A stretch of DNA of 64,000 nt from Oscheius onirici (Eukaryota; Nematoda; Chromadorea; Rhabditida; Rhabditidae). The notes beneath the pieces are model-generated. The model ran no database searches and was not told the origin of the DNA. It saw only the letters and a list, made by a program, of their open reading frames with translations. Shown here in pieces: positions 44,060 to 58,900 of the stretch (positions within the stretch are counted from its first letter, which is position 1; the number at the start of each line of letters is the position of its first letter). A program made the translations under genes and the position numbers. The stretch covers positions 7,874,001 to 7,938,000 of the forward strand of contig OW051472.1 in the NCBI GenBank assembly GCA_932521025.1, written 5' to 3'.

Positions 44060-45673
44060 CCTGTTGATATGTTGAGAGAGACAGCAACTGGGACCAACCT
44101 GACGGGAAGGGTAGACTGTGGACGACTGATGGCAATCACAACTCTCCTGTCTTCCAAACTTGTTAACAGTAATCCCCAGATGAGTTTTAACAAATTTTGT
44201 GTGTACTTGTCTACGTGTTACCTGAAAGAGCTCGAAGCAAAAAAAGTCCAGGATGTTTAATCAAGAAAAACTGTTCCAAAATTTTTCTATCCTTTGTAAG
44301 CATTCACCCAAGAGACCTAGAAAACAAGGCGCCGAAAGCTAATCAACTTGTCGAAGAATCTTTTAATATCTTGTCAACTTTTGTCAGAAGAAGAAACTCC
44401 ACTTTTGGCTCTAATGTTACTGTTGGATGACTGTTCTATTCTTGTCTCCTCGACTGTCGACGTCTTTTCTACTGCCAATTTAATAACTCCTCCCATCTAC
44501 AGTTTCTCTTCCTTCTACCAGATGATGTATTTGTTTTAACTTCACAGTAGATAAAAGCTCTGACACTGCAAACAGTAGCGCCACTTCTACTTTTGCGTCC
44601 TTTGGATTTTGGTAGAGAGCCTGCAACAATGACCGCTGGTTCGTGAATCCGCCACAACTAGCACCCGTCGTGTAGATGGTGTCATGCACAGTATTCCTAG
44701 GTTCTGAAGGTAAGCCTTGAATCCACAGCGGTGTTTGGTATAGTTCTTGGTGTCCTTTGGTTCCGTTTGGGAAAACTGATAGAGCTCTCTGCCTTGCGCT
44801 AAGTTCCTCTCTAAGAAACAATGCAGACGTCACGATGTTTTTCAAAACTTTGTCTCTCTTCCATTTTTAGGGCTGTGGAGCAGCAGACTGACAAATACTA
44901 AACGAGTGAAACCGGACTGCACGAGTTATCTTCAGAATTTCAAGTTTCATCTTCTTTTGTGATCAGCTCTTAGCTGCAGGCGTCAAAGCCCTACTTCTCT
45001 ATCTGTGCTCTCTTTCTTAAGCTGGCGTATAGTTGCTTCGTTTCTTTGACCATATCGAGCATTTAGTTTTTCCTATTCGTTCCCATGCTCCGGATACGTT
45101 GCTTACATCGTCTTTCGATTCTGAGAACTTGTTGTGAATTGTGCCCTTTTTGCGAACATTCCTACTTGTCTCCTATCCTCCTCCACATATTCATTTACCT
45201 TTCTCGAACCACCTCTTTACATTTTACGAGTTTTTATGCTCTTTCAGTATTCAATCCATTGACACCTGCCCCTCTGAAATTCTTAACTCTGAGAACAACT
45301 TTTGCTCTGCTGACCTGGCAGCTGTGCAAAGTGGAACCATGGCATTGAACAACTGTTACCAACTGTCACCAGAAAAAAATTGACCAAAGCGCAGCGTGAA
45401 AGAAATACGTTACAACGGGTTCTTCTATCGTATTTCTTTTATCAGTAGATCCTCTTGTTATGGTCACAGAATTTTCTCTGCAGCTGAAATTGGGGCATTT
45501 TGTTATGGGCGTCGTTCTGAGCACCAATTTTTCAGAGTACTTGTGCAAGCAAGGCAAATTACAATCAGTTTATTAGACCATGTATTACAATGAGAAGAAT
45601 GATTGAGGGACGACTACCACGAAAGCGAGTGCTAGAAAAATCTAACCGGTTTTAGGGGTTTGTGTGGTTGGAA
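44060..45673. other. intergenic, nothing firmly supported
   Basis: 1.6 kb between two minus-strand genes. A 121-codon minus frame at 44480-44845 and a plus frame at 45141-45383 exist but have neither splice context nor family features. Confidence 0.4.
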
Positions 45674-47664
45674 TTAAGCATTCTTTTCTCTTGCGATCAA
45701 TTCCTTAACACCATCATACATCTTCTTGACTGCTTCGTACTCAGTGAGGCCCAGTCTAGCCTTGTTGGAGATATCGTATACGCCTCCGACACTGTCCGAG
45801 TGTTCTCCGTGAATTCCGCGGATCTGGAGTCCGAGTCCGTCGCAGATGGTCTTGAAGTCGGGCTTGGCAGAGATCTGAACAGAATCTTTTGTTTTGTAAG
45901 AGCCAAAAAGTAACCTTGGGCAGACGGATATGAACAGAAGCTCTGACGGTGGTTCCGAGATTGGTGGGGCAGAAGGTGAGCCATCCGAGACGCTCGCTGC
46001 GGCTGAAAGGAGCCTGGGCGGCGATGGTCTTGACTCCCTTGATCAGACGCTCAAGAACTTCTCCAACGTTTCCTCCCTGAAATGTTTATTAGGTATTTTT
46101 CAAATAGAAAAGAGCTTACGTCTTGCATGGAGATGATTCGGAGATGATCCTCCTCATTGCACCAGATGAGGAAGGTCTTCTGCTTGTTGTGGAAGATACC
46201 ACGTCCCTTAGGCCAGTAACGGCAGGCGTTGGCAGTCTGGAGGAAACGATCGCCCTCCTTGAAGAGGAAGTGGTCAGCAATGAGCTGAGACTGGATTTCC
46301 TTGGTCATTCCATCGAGGGGATAATAGGTTCCGGCCAGAGCGGGGTCTAAATTGACAGATATTTCGAAGCTAGACGCCAACCAACCAGTGATGTTCTCGA
46401 AGATCTTCTTGACCTTAGCCTCCATCTCGAGGTAGTTGGCCTCGGTCAAGCAGGGGTTGAAGGGGTATCCCTCAAGAGAGCGTCCGCAGCGGATACGAAC
46501 ACTGTTGATGTACTTGCCGTAAACTAGAAGATATTTAATCAATCGGAAGTTGACTTATCTCAGGGTCCAGGTCGACCAGAGCAGCAGTCTTACCCTCTCC
46601 GAGATCGGTGGCGGGCTGCTTTTCGGTGGGCTTGAAGCCGTGGTAATCCTAAAATGTTTTGATTGTAAAGCGTTTAGAAAAAATATTACCTCGATCAGGG
46701 GGTCGAAGAGACTCTTGAAGAGGGTGTAGGACTCGGCATCAGGAGCGTAGACACCACATCCAGAATCGAGGTTGGCAACTCCTAAATTTAAATGTTTGTT
46801 TGCTGAACACGAGTTATAGTTTCACAATCTCTTTTACAAACAATGTTTCGAAATACTGCTGCAAATTCCCAGGGGTCACTGGCCTTTGGACTTATTTCCG
46901 GAAGGCAAGATTACACTCTCCGAGAGCCACATGGCTATTGGAAATGCATCTGCCGCGAGAAAAAAAAGCCAAAACGTGAGAAGGCAAAAGAAAAGGAACC
47001 AACCAGACTGGATGACATCAAGAAGAGTAGCTCCGAGCTTGGTCTTCTTGTTCTTGAGCTCCTCAACGACCTCCTTTGTCAGATGCTTCTTGACCAGGGA
47101 ATGACAATCCTTGGCGTTCTGAAAATCATTCTTCTTGTTTTAGTTCGCAAATAGTTCAGCAATATATCTCCTTCTACTCGCACATCTAAGAAATTTGGTC
47201 GCCGGACACTGCCAACAAATTGGCGGAATCGATGCCGTGCGCTAGCAAACAAAGCTGAAGCTAACTGCAAAGGCTCCGCCGAAAGTAACAAACTGTTTGG
47301 TCAACAGTCAGTTCTTTTCCCCCGTTTCCTCACGTAGACTCTTTTCTGCACGCATCTCTTTGCAGGAAGAAGGGGGCTTAGAAGCTAATGCGGGTTTGAA
47401 AATTGGGATACGTCGTTGCATCATTATGGCATTCTTATTGAATCTATTAGCCGTTCGACTAACAATAAGTTATTTTATTATACTATCTTCAAACTATCGC
47501 GACTACGATAGGAACTAAGCATGGGCTCGAGAGAAATGAAAAGGACTAACCTGGAGGACATTATAACCTTCTTCGATCTTCTTTACTACTTCTGGAGCGA
47601 CGGACATACTTGCCGAGAGACTGCGGACACAATGAAGCTGAGCAGGATAGTAGGCACGCAGCAT
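45674..47664 (-). CDS. arginine kinase (phosphagen kinase family)
   Basis: Transfers phosphate between ATP and arginine to buffer cellular energy. The first exon carries two in-frame Met codons: 47664 ([19 protein letters not shown]) and 47607 ([19 protein letters not shown]). After an intron of about 400 bp come [20 protein letters not shown] and [15 protein letters not shown], the family's N-terminal domain. Then [20 protein letters not shown], the conserved DSG.GVYAPD substrate loop; [37 protein letters not shown], a catalytic-domain block; and [20 protein letters not shown], holding the reactive Cys. It ends [10 protein letters not shown] at 45674. All hallmark residues are present. The 19-residue extension from the upstream Met is Arg/Leu/Ser-rich and could be a mitochondrial leader. 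Confidence 0.94.
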
Positions 47665-49325
47665 CCAAAGCCCCGCCCAACAAGAGAGAGCGGAGAGGCG
47701 CAGGAGAGGTCAAAAACAACAACCGCGATTTCATAAAGAAGCGAGAAGGAACTGGAAGTTTTAGAGAGAGGTTCACTGTTTTTGTAACTTTGATAACACA
47801 TATGCTAGGGTTGGTTCTGCTGCAAAAAAGACGAGTTGTTTTTTTTACTAAAAAGGCAATTGAATCACGAAACCGATGGTTGAGAAAAAAAAATACTGAA
47901 AAAAACGAATTTCAAAAGCGCGGCAAATTTTCTGCATCTTCCCGCGCAGTTTTCTTTCGGATTTTGTTCCACTATATTTCAGCCGTCTTTCATCAGTCCA
48001 GCACCACCATCGTTCCAGAGAGGAACTAAATGTGTAATCAGTGATAGCTCGTTCAGAATGCTAATTGTCAAGTTCCTACTGAAAACTTTTGCTTCCATCT
48101 CACTCACAAAAGAAAATTTCGTGTAAACTTAGCGACTGGTACGAACTGAACGGAATCATGTCTTTTATGATTCATTTGTGATTCAAGCGTCCTCGTCGTG
48201 GGAATATTTTTGTGGCAAATGGAAAAGGAGTCGAGAAGAGTCGTTAGATTTGCAATATGAAAAGGGGCAGCGGCTTTGCACCTGTGGCTTTCTTCGAACG
48301 GATTAGGAGACAGATGTCCGCTTTTTTGTTCAAACTCATTCTATCAGTCGAGAGGGGGAAACAGAACAATGAGAATAGAGAGGCTGGAACGAACCTTGGC
48401 CGTTTCCATGGCTTCCCTTCTGATAACCTCGTCTGTTCTAAAAGCTCTGAACTTACCACGTATCGCTCTCACATTTCAAGAGGCTTGGCGGGGTTTTTGA
48501 GTTGGGGGGAAAGGTGGCAAGAGCGACGCGGAGGGTTCAGTTTCGGGACGACGCAGGTTATGTGCAGATAAACAGTTCAGCACGTTAATTCCAAAAGTTT
48601 TTGTAAACCAAGTTTTCACACAGGGAATAACGTTCACATACGAGAAGGTTCAGTTCATATGATCTGAAAAATGGGAAAATGTTCAGTAGTGTCAATTACA
48701 TGGCTATCATGGTTCTTTCCTTGAAGTTCGGTCAACTGGCCATCTTTTTTTCGCGTGAGCGAATGGATATCCGTCGACCTCTTATTACACTGAGCCGATG
48801 TAAGGGGGAAGTTGGTAATCAGGGACAGCTGCGATCGATGGCAGATGCCAGAACTGTTCCGAGAGTTATTTGATCCGAACCAGTGACGGATAATAATTAA
48901 GACTTGCAGCTCGTGCCGCTTTCTTCGAACAACTACTGTTTTCCACCACATCAACAAAATATAGAAATGAGAGATCTTGCCAAAAAGAGAAAGAATTTTC
49001 TGAAACTTCGAAGTGTCTATTTTTAGCGTCGCTGTTGTTTATCACTCTCATCTAAAATCGACACCCGGGCCTGAGAGTGAAGTGGACTATATCCTGAAAA
49101 ATAAAGTATATTCTATGCAGTGAAAGAAGCAATAAAAAAAGGTTTTCCACGATTTCTGAATGCACAACGTTTCAAAAACATTGAATTTGTTCATTTAGTG
49201 CGGTTAGGTAAATAGGTGGCTAACAATAAACTTTTTTGGCTACGGATGCTTTTGCTATTGCTTTGTTTTTGCTCTTTTTGCGGTTTTGATTTTGCTGAAT
49301 CTTGAAGTATCTGTTCATCTTCAAG
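47665..49325. other. intergenic between divergent arginine kinase and RING-CH genes
   Basis: 1.6 kb with no supported exon. It should contain both promoters; no individual site is assigned. Confidence 0.4.
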
Positions 49326-49833
49326 ATGCCCTCCTTCTCAGCCGATTGTCGTTACTGTGCCGTGACGGTGACCGATCCTTCAGTTCTTGTCAGTCCATGC
49401 AAATGCAGCGGAACTATGCGCTATGTTCATCAAGAATGTATCTGCCGAGATTTCACTATCAATCATCGAAAGGTTGTTTTTTAATATATAGCTTTTCAAC
49501 CGATTTCCCTCACAGAGGTGTCCAATCTGCCTGACCGACTTTGCTGTAGACTACAAATGGAAGCCATGGTCACAATGGAATCTATTGATAATATCGCGGA
49601 ACGACACTCTTCAAATAGCTTCTTGCTTTACTCAACTGACGGTAGCTGCGGTTAATTATACAAAGTAATCCAAGTGAGAATCTAGCTGAAACATTCCAAT
49701 TTTCAGGAACTTTCACAATTGGGTAGGCTCCGTTATCAGACTGATTCTGCTGCTTCAAATTATTTCACTCATTTGGCATCTATACATAAGGCTACGCAAC
49801 CGAAATCAGGAAATGGTCTTCGTCAATGGGTAA
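49326..49833 (+). CDS. RING-CH (MARCH-like) membrane ubiquitin ligase, small
   Basis: An E3 ubiquitin ligase of the RING-variant type. ATG 49326 gives MPSFSADCRYCAVTVTDPSV. The C4HC3 pattern is complete: CRYC, PCKC, H-QEC and, after a short intron, RCPICLTDF. WKPWSQWNLL leads to two hydrophobic stretches (ASCFTQLTVAAV, then VIRLILLLQIISLIWHLYI), the typical two membrane helices after the RINGv. The frame stops at TAA 49831-49833, but this TAA lies within a strong donor (GGGTAAGT), so a longer isoform is possible. The gene ends about 220 bp before the gsr-1 leader exon on the same strand. Confidence 0.8.
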
Positions 49834-50051
49834 GTAGGCTTATGATTTTCATTTCGGCCTAGCAAGGTGAAAAGAACCGAAAGTGTTTTTGCGCCCTATT
49901 TTTCGAGTACTGTAGAGAGAACAAATTCAAACTGGGAAGTTTGACGAGGTTTTGCACCAATTCTCATCCCTTATTTTTCAACTTTTCTAGTTTTTGAGCG
50001 CTGCTTTATTGTTCCGTCTTTATTCTGCAAGCCGGTGACGTTTTTCTTCGA

Positions 50052-52142
<2,091 letters not shown>

Positions 52143-52257
52143 GAGCTCATTATTTTGTAATTTTAACTGTGGGAAACTTGTGAAATAAAGTAGCTGGTCG
52201 TGGAGTGTTTTTTTCTGCTTGCGTACCCGTTTCGGCAGTTTTAAAGTGCCGTCTCAG

Positions 52258-53878
52258 ATGGAACCTCTCGTTCTCCTAGTTCTTTTCTTCAAGTTCTCTG
52301 CTGCAGATGAACTCACTGCAGCTCCGGCCACTGCTAAATTTTCCCGAACTATCAGCAGTCCAGGTTTTTATAGATTTTTATCTCTATATTTCATAAAAAG
52401 GGACAAGATCGTCTACCCGTCTGGATAAATGGTCTATGATGTCGATTCGTAAGCTAGTGAGGGAGAAAAAGACTCGCCCAATAACTCCCTTGATTCCTCT
52501 GGAATTTGAGGGATCCGTTACAACAGACATTATTTTCAAAGACGATTCCTCGCTGCCCGGCGGGTCACACTATCGAACTATTTGGACGCTTCTCGTTCAA
52601 AACATCAAGAACAGGAATATTCGTAGAGGTTTTTCGGTCTTTTGAATGTCTGCTATTTATTTTAGAGACAACAGTTATTGACTATTCACTCGGCGGCAAT
52701 TCAGCCATAGCTCTGGCTCATTTTCTCAAATTGCTCAAAGTAAAATGCGTCATTTTTGTAAGTTTAGAGGAGAAGAAATTAGAAAAAGTTTAGATACCAT
52801 CGGATATTCCTATGGAAAAACTGAATCGAATAACTTCTCTTGCAGCTGCAGTTAGGAGAGTCTATGCTTCTTTTCTGTGAGTTTGTAACACAAAAAAAGG
52901 CAATCAATCAGAGAGACGAGCAGTAGATTGGAAGCGAGTCGAACGGTTAGCGGTTTCCTTCTCAACTCGGCTGGCTCATACTCTAGCCTCAATCCTACAG
53001 GTTAACCACATTGTCTTGAATTAATCAAAGTATCAGAAGACGCCGAGTTGAATTTATTTTTCGAATCCTCGAAGCAGCTGAGAGAGGACGAAAACATTAC
53101 TTCGATCGACTACTTTGTCTCTGGAGTTTCTACTGGTTTGTATAGGTTCTCTCACTAAAACCGTTCAATCAAAGGCTCTACCATCCGATCAGTTAGCATG
53201 GTTGCTCCCGCCTTGACCAAAATCGTGGCTGTTGACAGCGAATTCTCTTCTGTTTACGACTTTTTGGTCAACAGTCGCTTTCAAGTGAGTCTCTTTTATA
53301 ATCAACATCACAGTCAGTCGGCATCCGGTCAATCCGTTTGGAGGTTTCCTGGAATACCCGAATTGGGAGCTGTTGGTCCTTTGCTTCTGGGCAAGACTAT
53401 CAGGTGTGAAATATACCGGTCTTTTATATTAAAATAGTCTGACTAAAGAAATGGTGGACGAAGTGGTCAAAGTGCCAGATCTGGCGATAGTCGCTGCCAT
53501 GAGCATCCTCCAGTCCAAAGGAATAGACGCAAGTCCCGCGACAGCTGCCAACTTTCTCGGATCTCTTGTTATAGCCTCTGAAAGGTATTTTGTCTTTTTT
53601 TCAAAAAGAGTGAGTGTTTCTAGTGTATCGACAGAGTTTGTGACCATTCTCACTGTCATGGAAGAATCGTCTGAAATCTATAAGAAGACCTATCTCGACG
53701 AGTCTTGGGTAAAACGCTTCTTCGGAAGACATGGCGCAAAATGGGTAAGAGACTACCAGACTTGATTATTCTCCAGGGCTACGACTGCTGGAAAAAGGTC
53801 ATCGAAGAAGCCGTCTCGACTGGATGGAACCCTTTGACTTCAGGACTTGATCGCGGCTGTCCAACGGGATGGAAATGA
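52258..53878 (+). CDS. secreted cysteine synthase/CBS-like fold protein, PLP lysine absent
   Basis: Fold-type II PLP enzyme family. C. elegans has comparable secreted members annotated as PLP-dependent-like proteins. Start 52258 gives a signal peptide (MEPLVLLVLFFKFSAA). About nine exons join in phase. Where the family has NPGGSVKDR, with the PLP-binding Lys, this gene reads LPGGSHYRT (about 52550-52577), so the Lys is missing. VIDYSLGGNSAIALAHFLKL matches the SSGNTGIALA substrate loop in a modified form. SIDYFVSGVSTGSTIRSVSM matches the phosphate-binding GTGGT loop. PGIPELGAVGPLLLGK and VVKVPDLAIVAAMSILQSKG continue the fold. The tail GYDCWKKVIEEAVSTGWNP ends at 53878. The frame is intact, so a non-catalytic secreted protein is the likely product. 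Confidence 0.75.
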
Positions 53879-53942
53879 CGGTTCATATAAAAAACTACAA
53901 AGCAATAAATCTGTCATATAAACATCTTTTGAAAAAAGAAAC

Positions 53943-55540
53943 TCAAGCAAGAGAAAGATCATGGACATGTCCAAAGGAAGAGGGACTTTGAGGAGTCAGA
54001 CCATTGTGAAGATCTGTAAAAATTAGTAATCTCTTCACGAGCCTGGTCTTACCAAGAGGATCTTTCTGGACTCCAAAGTCGGCATAATTATCAGGAAGGT
54101 ACCAAGGGTTCATGACTGGAAGCTGAGGCAGTGCCAAATAGCCGGGACGTTCAAATTCCTCCTTCACCGTCTTGAACTCGGAAATTACCGGCTTGACTTC
54201 TGTAACTAAAGCTGTGAAATGTAGGAAAAAGGAGCTCACCCTCGTTCTCAAACTCGCGACAAATGTTGATAACATTCAAAACGATCTCCTTGTCATGAGG
54301 AGGAAGATGGGACAGACAGTTTTTTGAGATGACATCAATCAAACTTTTCATCTAAATTGTTCTTCACAAGAAATATCTCTGAAACCAACTCTTGCCCGGA
54401 TGATGAGCTGTTCCTTCTTCTTCTGAAAGTTCTCCTTCTGAAGAGACTGAATGTTCTGAACGAGATCCTCCGTGTGATCAAGACGTCTTTGGCGACACCT
54501 TGCCGCCGCCTCTTTGTTCCTCTCGCGACGCTTCGTACGCTTCTCAATTTCCTCCGGCGACAGACCCTGAAAATGGAACTAAAACTGTACACCATAACTC
54601 ACTGCCTCGTCTTTAGTCCTACGTCCTCCCAATCGACTGGAAGTCGGCGAAATGGTGGTAGTCATTGGCAGTTTTGCCACAGAATTGCCGAATCCGTTCT
54701 TGAATGCCTCGCTGAAAGGATTTGGTCCAAAGTTCGGAATGAAGGTCAAGTCGGTGCTAGTTCCCATCTCGGGATGGCTGTTCAACTGAAATACAAATCA
54801 ATTGGAAAATGGTAATTCGTATCGTTTCCGGCGCCATGTTTCCGACTGTTCGACTTACTGATCACACTGTTTAATCGCTCCCATTTCTAGATATCAACAC
54901 GTAATTCTATGCAATCAACATTCAAACGGTGGCACCAGGTTTATCTCACGCCCCCAAAAAAGTGATTAATAGGTGATGGCAAAAGCGCGAGAACCTTTTG
55001 TCATCATCATGGTGATTACGGTAGGTTTTTTGGATAGTGGGGAGACAGACGGGGGAGAACGTAACGGATGAATAGTCTGATGGATCTTCACTCCAAAATC
55101 CCTCTACTCTTCGGATGTGATCTCGTTCAGGTGAACTACCTTGAATACCGAATAAACAGTTTTTTAACAGTCTGATGGATTCCATTCGAGAAGATTTTAA
55201 TTCTAAAAGATTCAAAAAAATGACGAGACTCGACTGCCTAAGTCTTTGTTCTTGCGCGGTACTATCGGACATGTTCGTCACTCAAAACGGAAGCAGACAA
55301 AGACGAAGATTCAAAAGACTAGATGCTTGGGAACTAAAACCGTCTCTCGCAATATCATGCTCTTAACATGAGTCAAAAAGAAAGGTGTTCATCAATAATA
55401 AACCAACTCACAAACTGTGTCCAGTCTGGCATCCACATCGCTTGAAAGGTGGGAAAACGTGGCGCGAATCCGGGTGTGGCGGGAGTCATTAGGACGGAAT
55501 CAGACGACTGACGGATGGAAGGACTGTCCTGCGAGAACAT
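53943..55540 (-). CDS. fos-1: Fos-family bZIP transcription factor
   Basis: The AP-1 partner of Jun. In C. elegans fos-1 drives anchor-cell invasion and stress responses. First exon: MFSQDSPSIRQSSDSVLMTP, start 55540, up to about 55404. After an intron of about 620 bp an exon begins LNSHPEMGTSTDLTFIPNFG and ends GGRRTKDEA. The next exon has the Fos-type PEEIEKR lead and the basic region RRERNKEAAARCRQRR, with the invariant N..AA..CR, followed by the zipper (heptad Leu/Ile in LVQNIQSLQKENFQKKKEQL). A 38-nt intron leads to MKSLIDVISKNCLSHLPPHD, and two more exons end HVHDLSLA at 53943. It is convergent with the CBS-like gene, 65 bp away. An alternative first exon, as in C. elegans fos-1, is possible in the long intron, but I see none clearly. 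Confidence 0.9.
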
Positions 55541-55954
55541 CTCGTGCTGACTGTGACCAGATGTAATTTGAATGAGACAGTGAGTTGAGAGCCGCCCGCT
55601 TGCAACTCCGCCCCTCGCGCGCAGGTTGAAAGAACGAGGTAAATGCCACTGAAAAAGGGCAAAGGACCGAGATTCAAACTGAAGGAGCGCCAACAGTGCT
55701 GAGAGGGAACTACTGTTTAGATGAGAGGATGCCGCCTTTGGCTGCGATCGAAAACAGGGATTTGTCATTAGAGGACTCTATGACTCGTGATGATAAAGAT
55801 GGAAATCTTCGCGATCGATGAGTATGTTTCTTCAAATAGACACGCTCCGAGGAGGATCAGACAAAGCGTGCGCAGGTGTTCGTCTTTCCGTAGCGACTCT
55901 ACGTAAGACATCGATCGACTGTATGAAATGTTTATTTGTGAGAAGATATTTCGA
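55541..55954. other. intergenic between aman-1 and fos-1
   Basis: About 410 bp, upstream of fos-1 and downstream of the mannosidase on the same strand. The fos-1 frame stays open upstream of its chosen Met (to about 55768), so a longer N-terminus is possible. Confidence 0.4.
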
Positions 55955-58900
55955 TCACTTCCATTTGACCTCGACTTCGAACGTCTTTATCTCTTGAGGC
56001 TTGATTTGGAACTGTGTGTCTCCTATAAACAGATGTTTAACTTTCGAAAAGATCAAAGCCTACTCAGACGGACTGGTCTGCTCTTCCAAAGGCTTGTGGC
56101 ATTTCGATTACCGGCCAACATGAGCTCATTCATCGACACGATATCGAATCGGGTAAACAAGTCCTAGAAAATATATTACACTCTCCTTCTGACTCACCTT
56201 GATGTCGACATTCATCGGTCGGCTGTTTATCTTGTCCTCATCACTTTGGAAAATGTGTTCAAAACGGAGAAGGACAGAAGTCTTGTGCCACTTTTCCATC
56301 GAGAGCAGATTGACAAAGGAGGGCAGAGCTCGAGTCATTCCTGCGAACTGAACTCAAATATTGGACCTCAAGAAATGAAATGACCTTGAGGTTGTTGTTC
56401 TTGACAAAGTCTGTTGGATTCTTCAGCGGAGCAAAAGTCATCACGGGCTTGTTGAACATCTCCAAAGCTTTGGGTCTGTGAACAGAGGCGGCATCCGACG
56501 ACGGCGACAACAAAAGATGGTGTTTTCCTCGAGCAATAAGACCTTTTCCATCGGGACCACGCTCATCCAGAGCTTCCTCTACTCCCCAATGATCGTCCAC
56601 AAAACATCTTCTGTGCAACTGAAGTGGATTTTGAAATGTGGCAAGAACAGGGAAATACCATCAATTCGATCATTCCGTCCCTGGAAGTAGCACCTTGAGA
56701 ACGGTCTGTCAAGACGGTCATTTGCCGGCTCTCGTCCTAAAAAATTATTAGCAGAATCTGACGAGATACCTTGATGTAGACTCGATTGGTTACTGGATAG
56801 TAGTTTCCGGCAATCGGTTCAGTGTCTTCATAAACGAAGGAGGCGCTCTCCCCGACTCTGAGCATTTGTCTTCGATAAACAGAAAAAAACGAACTTTCTT
56901 CGCATCATCTGACGACCATTGGCATCTGTCCAAAAGACACTTGCTGACTTGATATCTGTCAAGTAGCGTGTGATCACTTCGATACTTCTAAAATATCTTC
57001 AAATTATTACAGATGAAAAGTCCTACTCTTTGCCGTTATCCTTTGGAATTGGTCCAACCGTCCAGTCGAAGATAACTTCCGACGTGCCCTTCTTCAGACG
57101 AATGATTTGACTTATCCAAGGAGAAATGGTCTGTCGGACCTCTTGGGTCAGATTTCCTTTACTTATTTCAATCTTGATAGTTGTATTGAAATCGATGGGC
57201 TCTTGTGATTTTGGTCGGAAAACGTAGGCTCCGGAAGTCTGAACTGTCACATTGTCTTCTCCTAAAACAAGCCATGTCTTTGACTAAGGGATCTGCAACC
57301 TCGATAATAGAAGAACTGTTGCTTGAATGGATGAGTGGTCTTGGCTACAAGATCGGTGTAAGAGGTGAGAAGTCCGTTTGGATCGAAGGCAAGAGAAATG
57401 AACTCGTTTGAAATGGTTACAGTCTCTTTCAGAACAGAGACATTTCGAGCTGGATGCTGGACAGGAGTAGATTTACTAAAGATTTCGTAGCTGTTCTTTA
57501 ATGTCCTTACATTGAAGTCGAGTTGTCGACAATGTACGTTCTGTATCCGAGAGCAGGCAGAGTCACTTCGAAGGAAAGCTCGTACGGAGCTCGTTTCGGC
57601 TGAGACAAGACCGACTGGAATGTTTTGAAGATCTAAAAACTCTTTCAATGTAAAAACATGCTCAAAACCTGTGATTCAATTTTCTTGTTCTCGTCATTCT
57701 GGACAATTGCCTGCTTCGAGTAGTAAGGAATAGTGATAACTTTCGTAATCTCCCGTGCAAGAGGGTTGAAGACGGTCACCGCAAATGTGGAGACATCGCT
57801 GAAAAAACGTGTCTTTTGCATCCAAAAAAAAAGAAAGTTACATGATAGGTTCACAGATAGTTTCGTTGATCAGATGACAGAGGTAATGTTGAGTTTGTGC
57901 TCCTCCAGAATTTTTCGGCATGATGACTTTCAGAAAGTCGTTCACAACTACCTCTCCCTCTGCTAGAGCTCGTCCGAGATGCTTGTAGTAGTCCTTGGTG
58001 ACATTCTGTTTGGCTGTACCTCTAAAGTTTAATTCTTATTAACCAACGGCCTAATTTTTCGCTAAACAGCTTATAAAAGAGCACTAACGTAACGGCATCG
58101 TGATGCTGAACCAATCCGGAAGCCTTGGACATGATTTCCACATCGGAATCATCAGACGGACCCAGATCTGCGAGCACATCCAGTCTCTTTGCCAGTTGAA
58201 GGAGACTGGAAGCATCACGGATCATTCCCTTAAAGGTGGGTCGACTGGTAAAGTATCCAGTCCAGAAGGAGTGTTGAGACGATGCATAGGGGAAGAAGTC
58301 ATCATCTTTGCTGGTCAAGCGAGGCTGTGCCTCCAGCAGTCCTTTAACATAACAGGACGGCGTCGAGTAGAATACTTTGATGTCCGTTTTGTTCTAAAAT
58401 ATGGAAGTCAAGGAACATTGGGATCGACCCACACTCTCGGTCACATATCTAATCAGTTTATCGAGGTTAGTGTACCAACTGTTTGCATTGGTGTACTGGA
58501 AGTCACTTCCCATCAGGAGCATCACATGATTCGATCTTTGAAACGCTGCCTAAAGTTGTCATTCATTTTTAGAGGTTTGAACCAGTACCTGTTTCCTGAC
58601 ATGACCCACAAAAGCTGCCACCTTCTCATCCACATTGTATTCTTCTAGATCCGGATTGTCCATAATCGGGTCGTCGCCACAAAGAGCATCAAAACAGAAA
58701 CCCGGAGGTGGTCCGTAGTTATCTTGGTAGAAGGCTCCGGTCAAGATCTGTGTCTCTGAATTGTACTCTTTTTGTTTGTCAAAGCCATTTTCCTACTCAA
58801 ATCATCAGAAGCATTCCATACAAACTCCAATGTCTTATTCTCCAGTCGTGCCTGCTTCTCCAAATAGTGGATTCTGGCAAAGAATAGAGACGAATATCCC

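Noticed and set aside
44480..44845. 121-codon minus-strand frame (MKNIVTSALFLREELSARQR...)
   Set aside because: No family features, no supporting neighbours in phase and no clear splice sites; kept out as likely chance frame.
45085..45383. Overlapping plus-strand frames in the 44-45.6 kb gap
   Set aside because: Composition is low-quality (Phe/Leu/Ser-rich) and no splice or domain support is visible.
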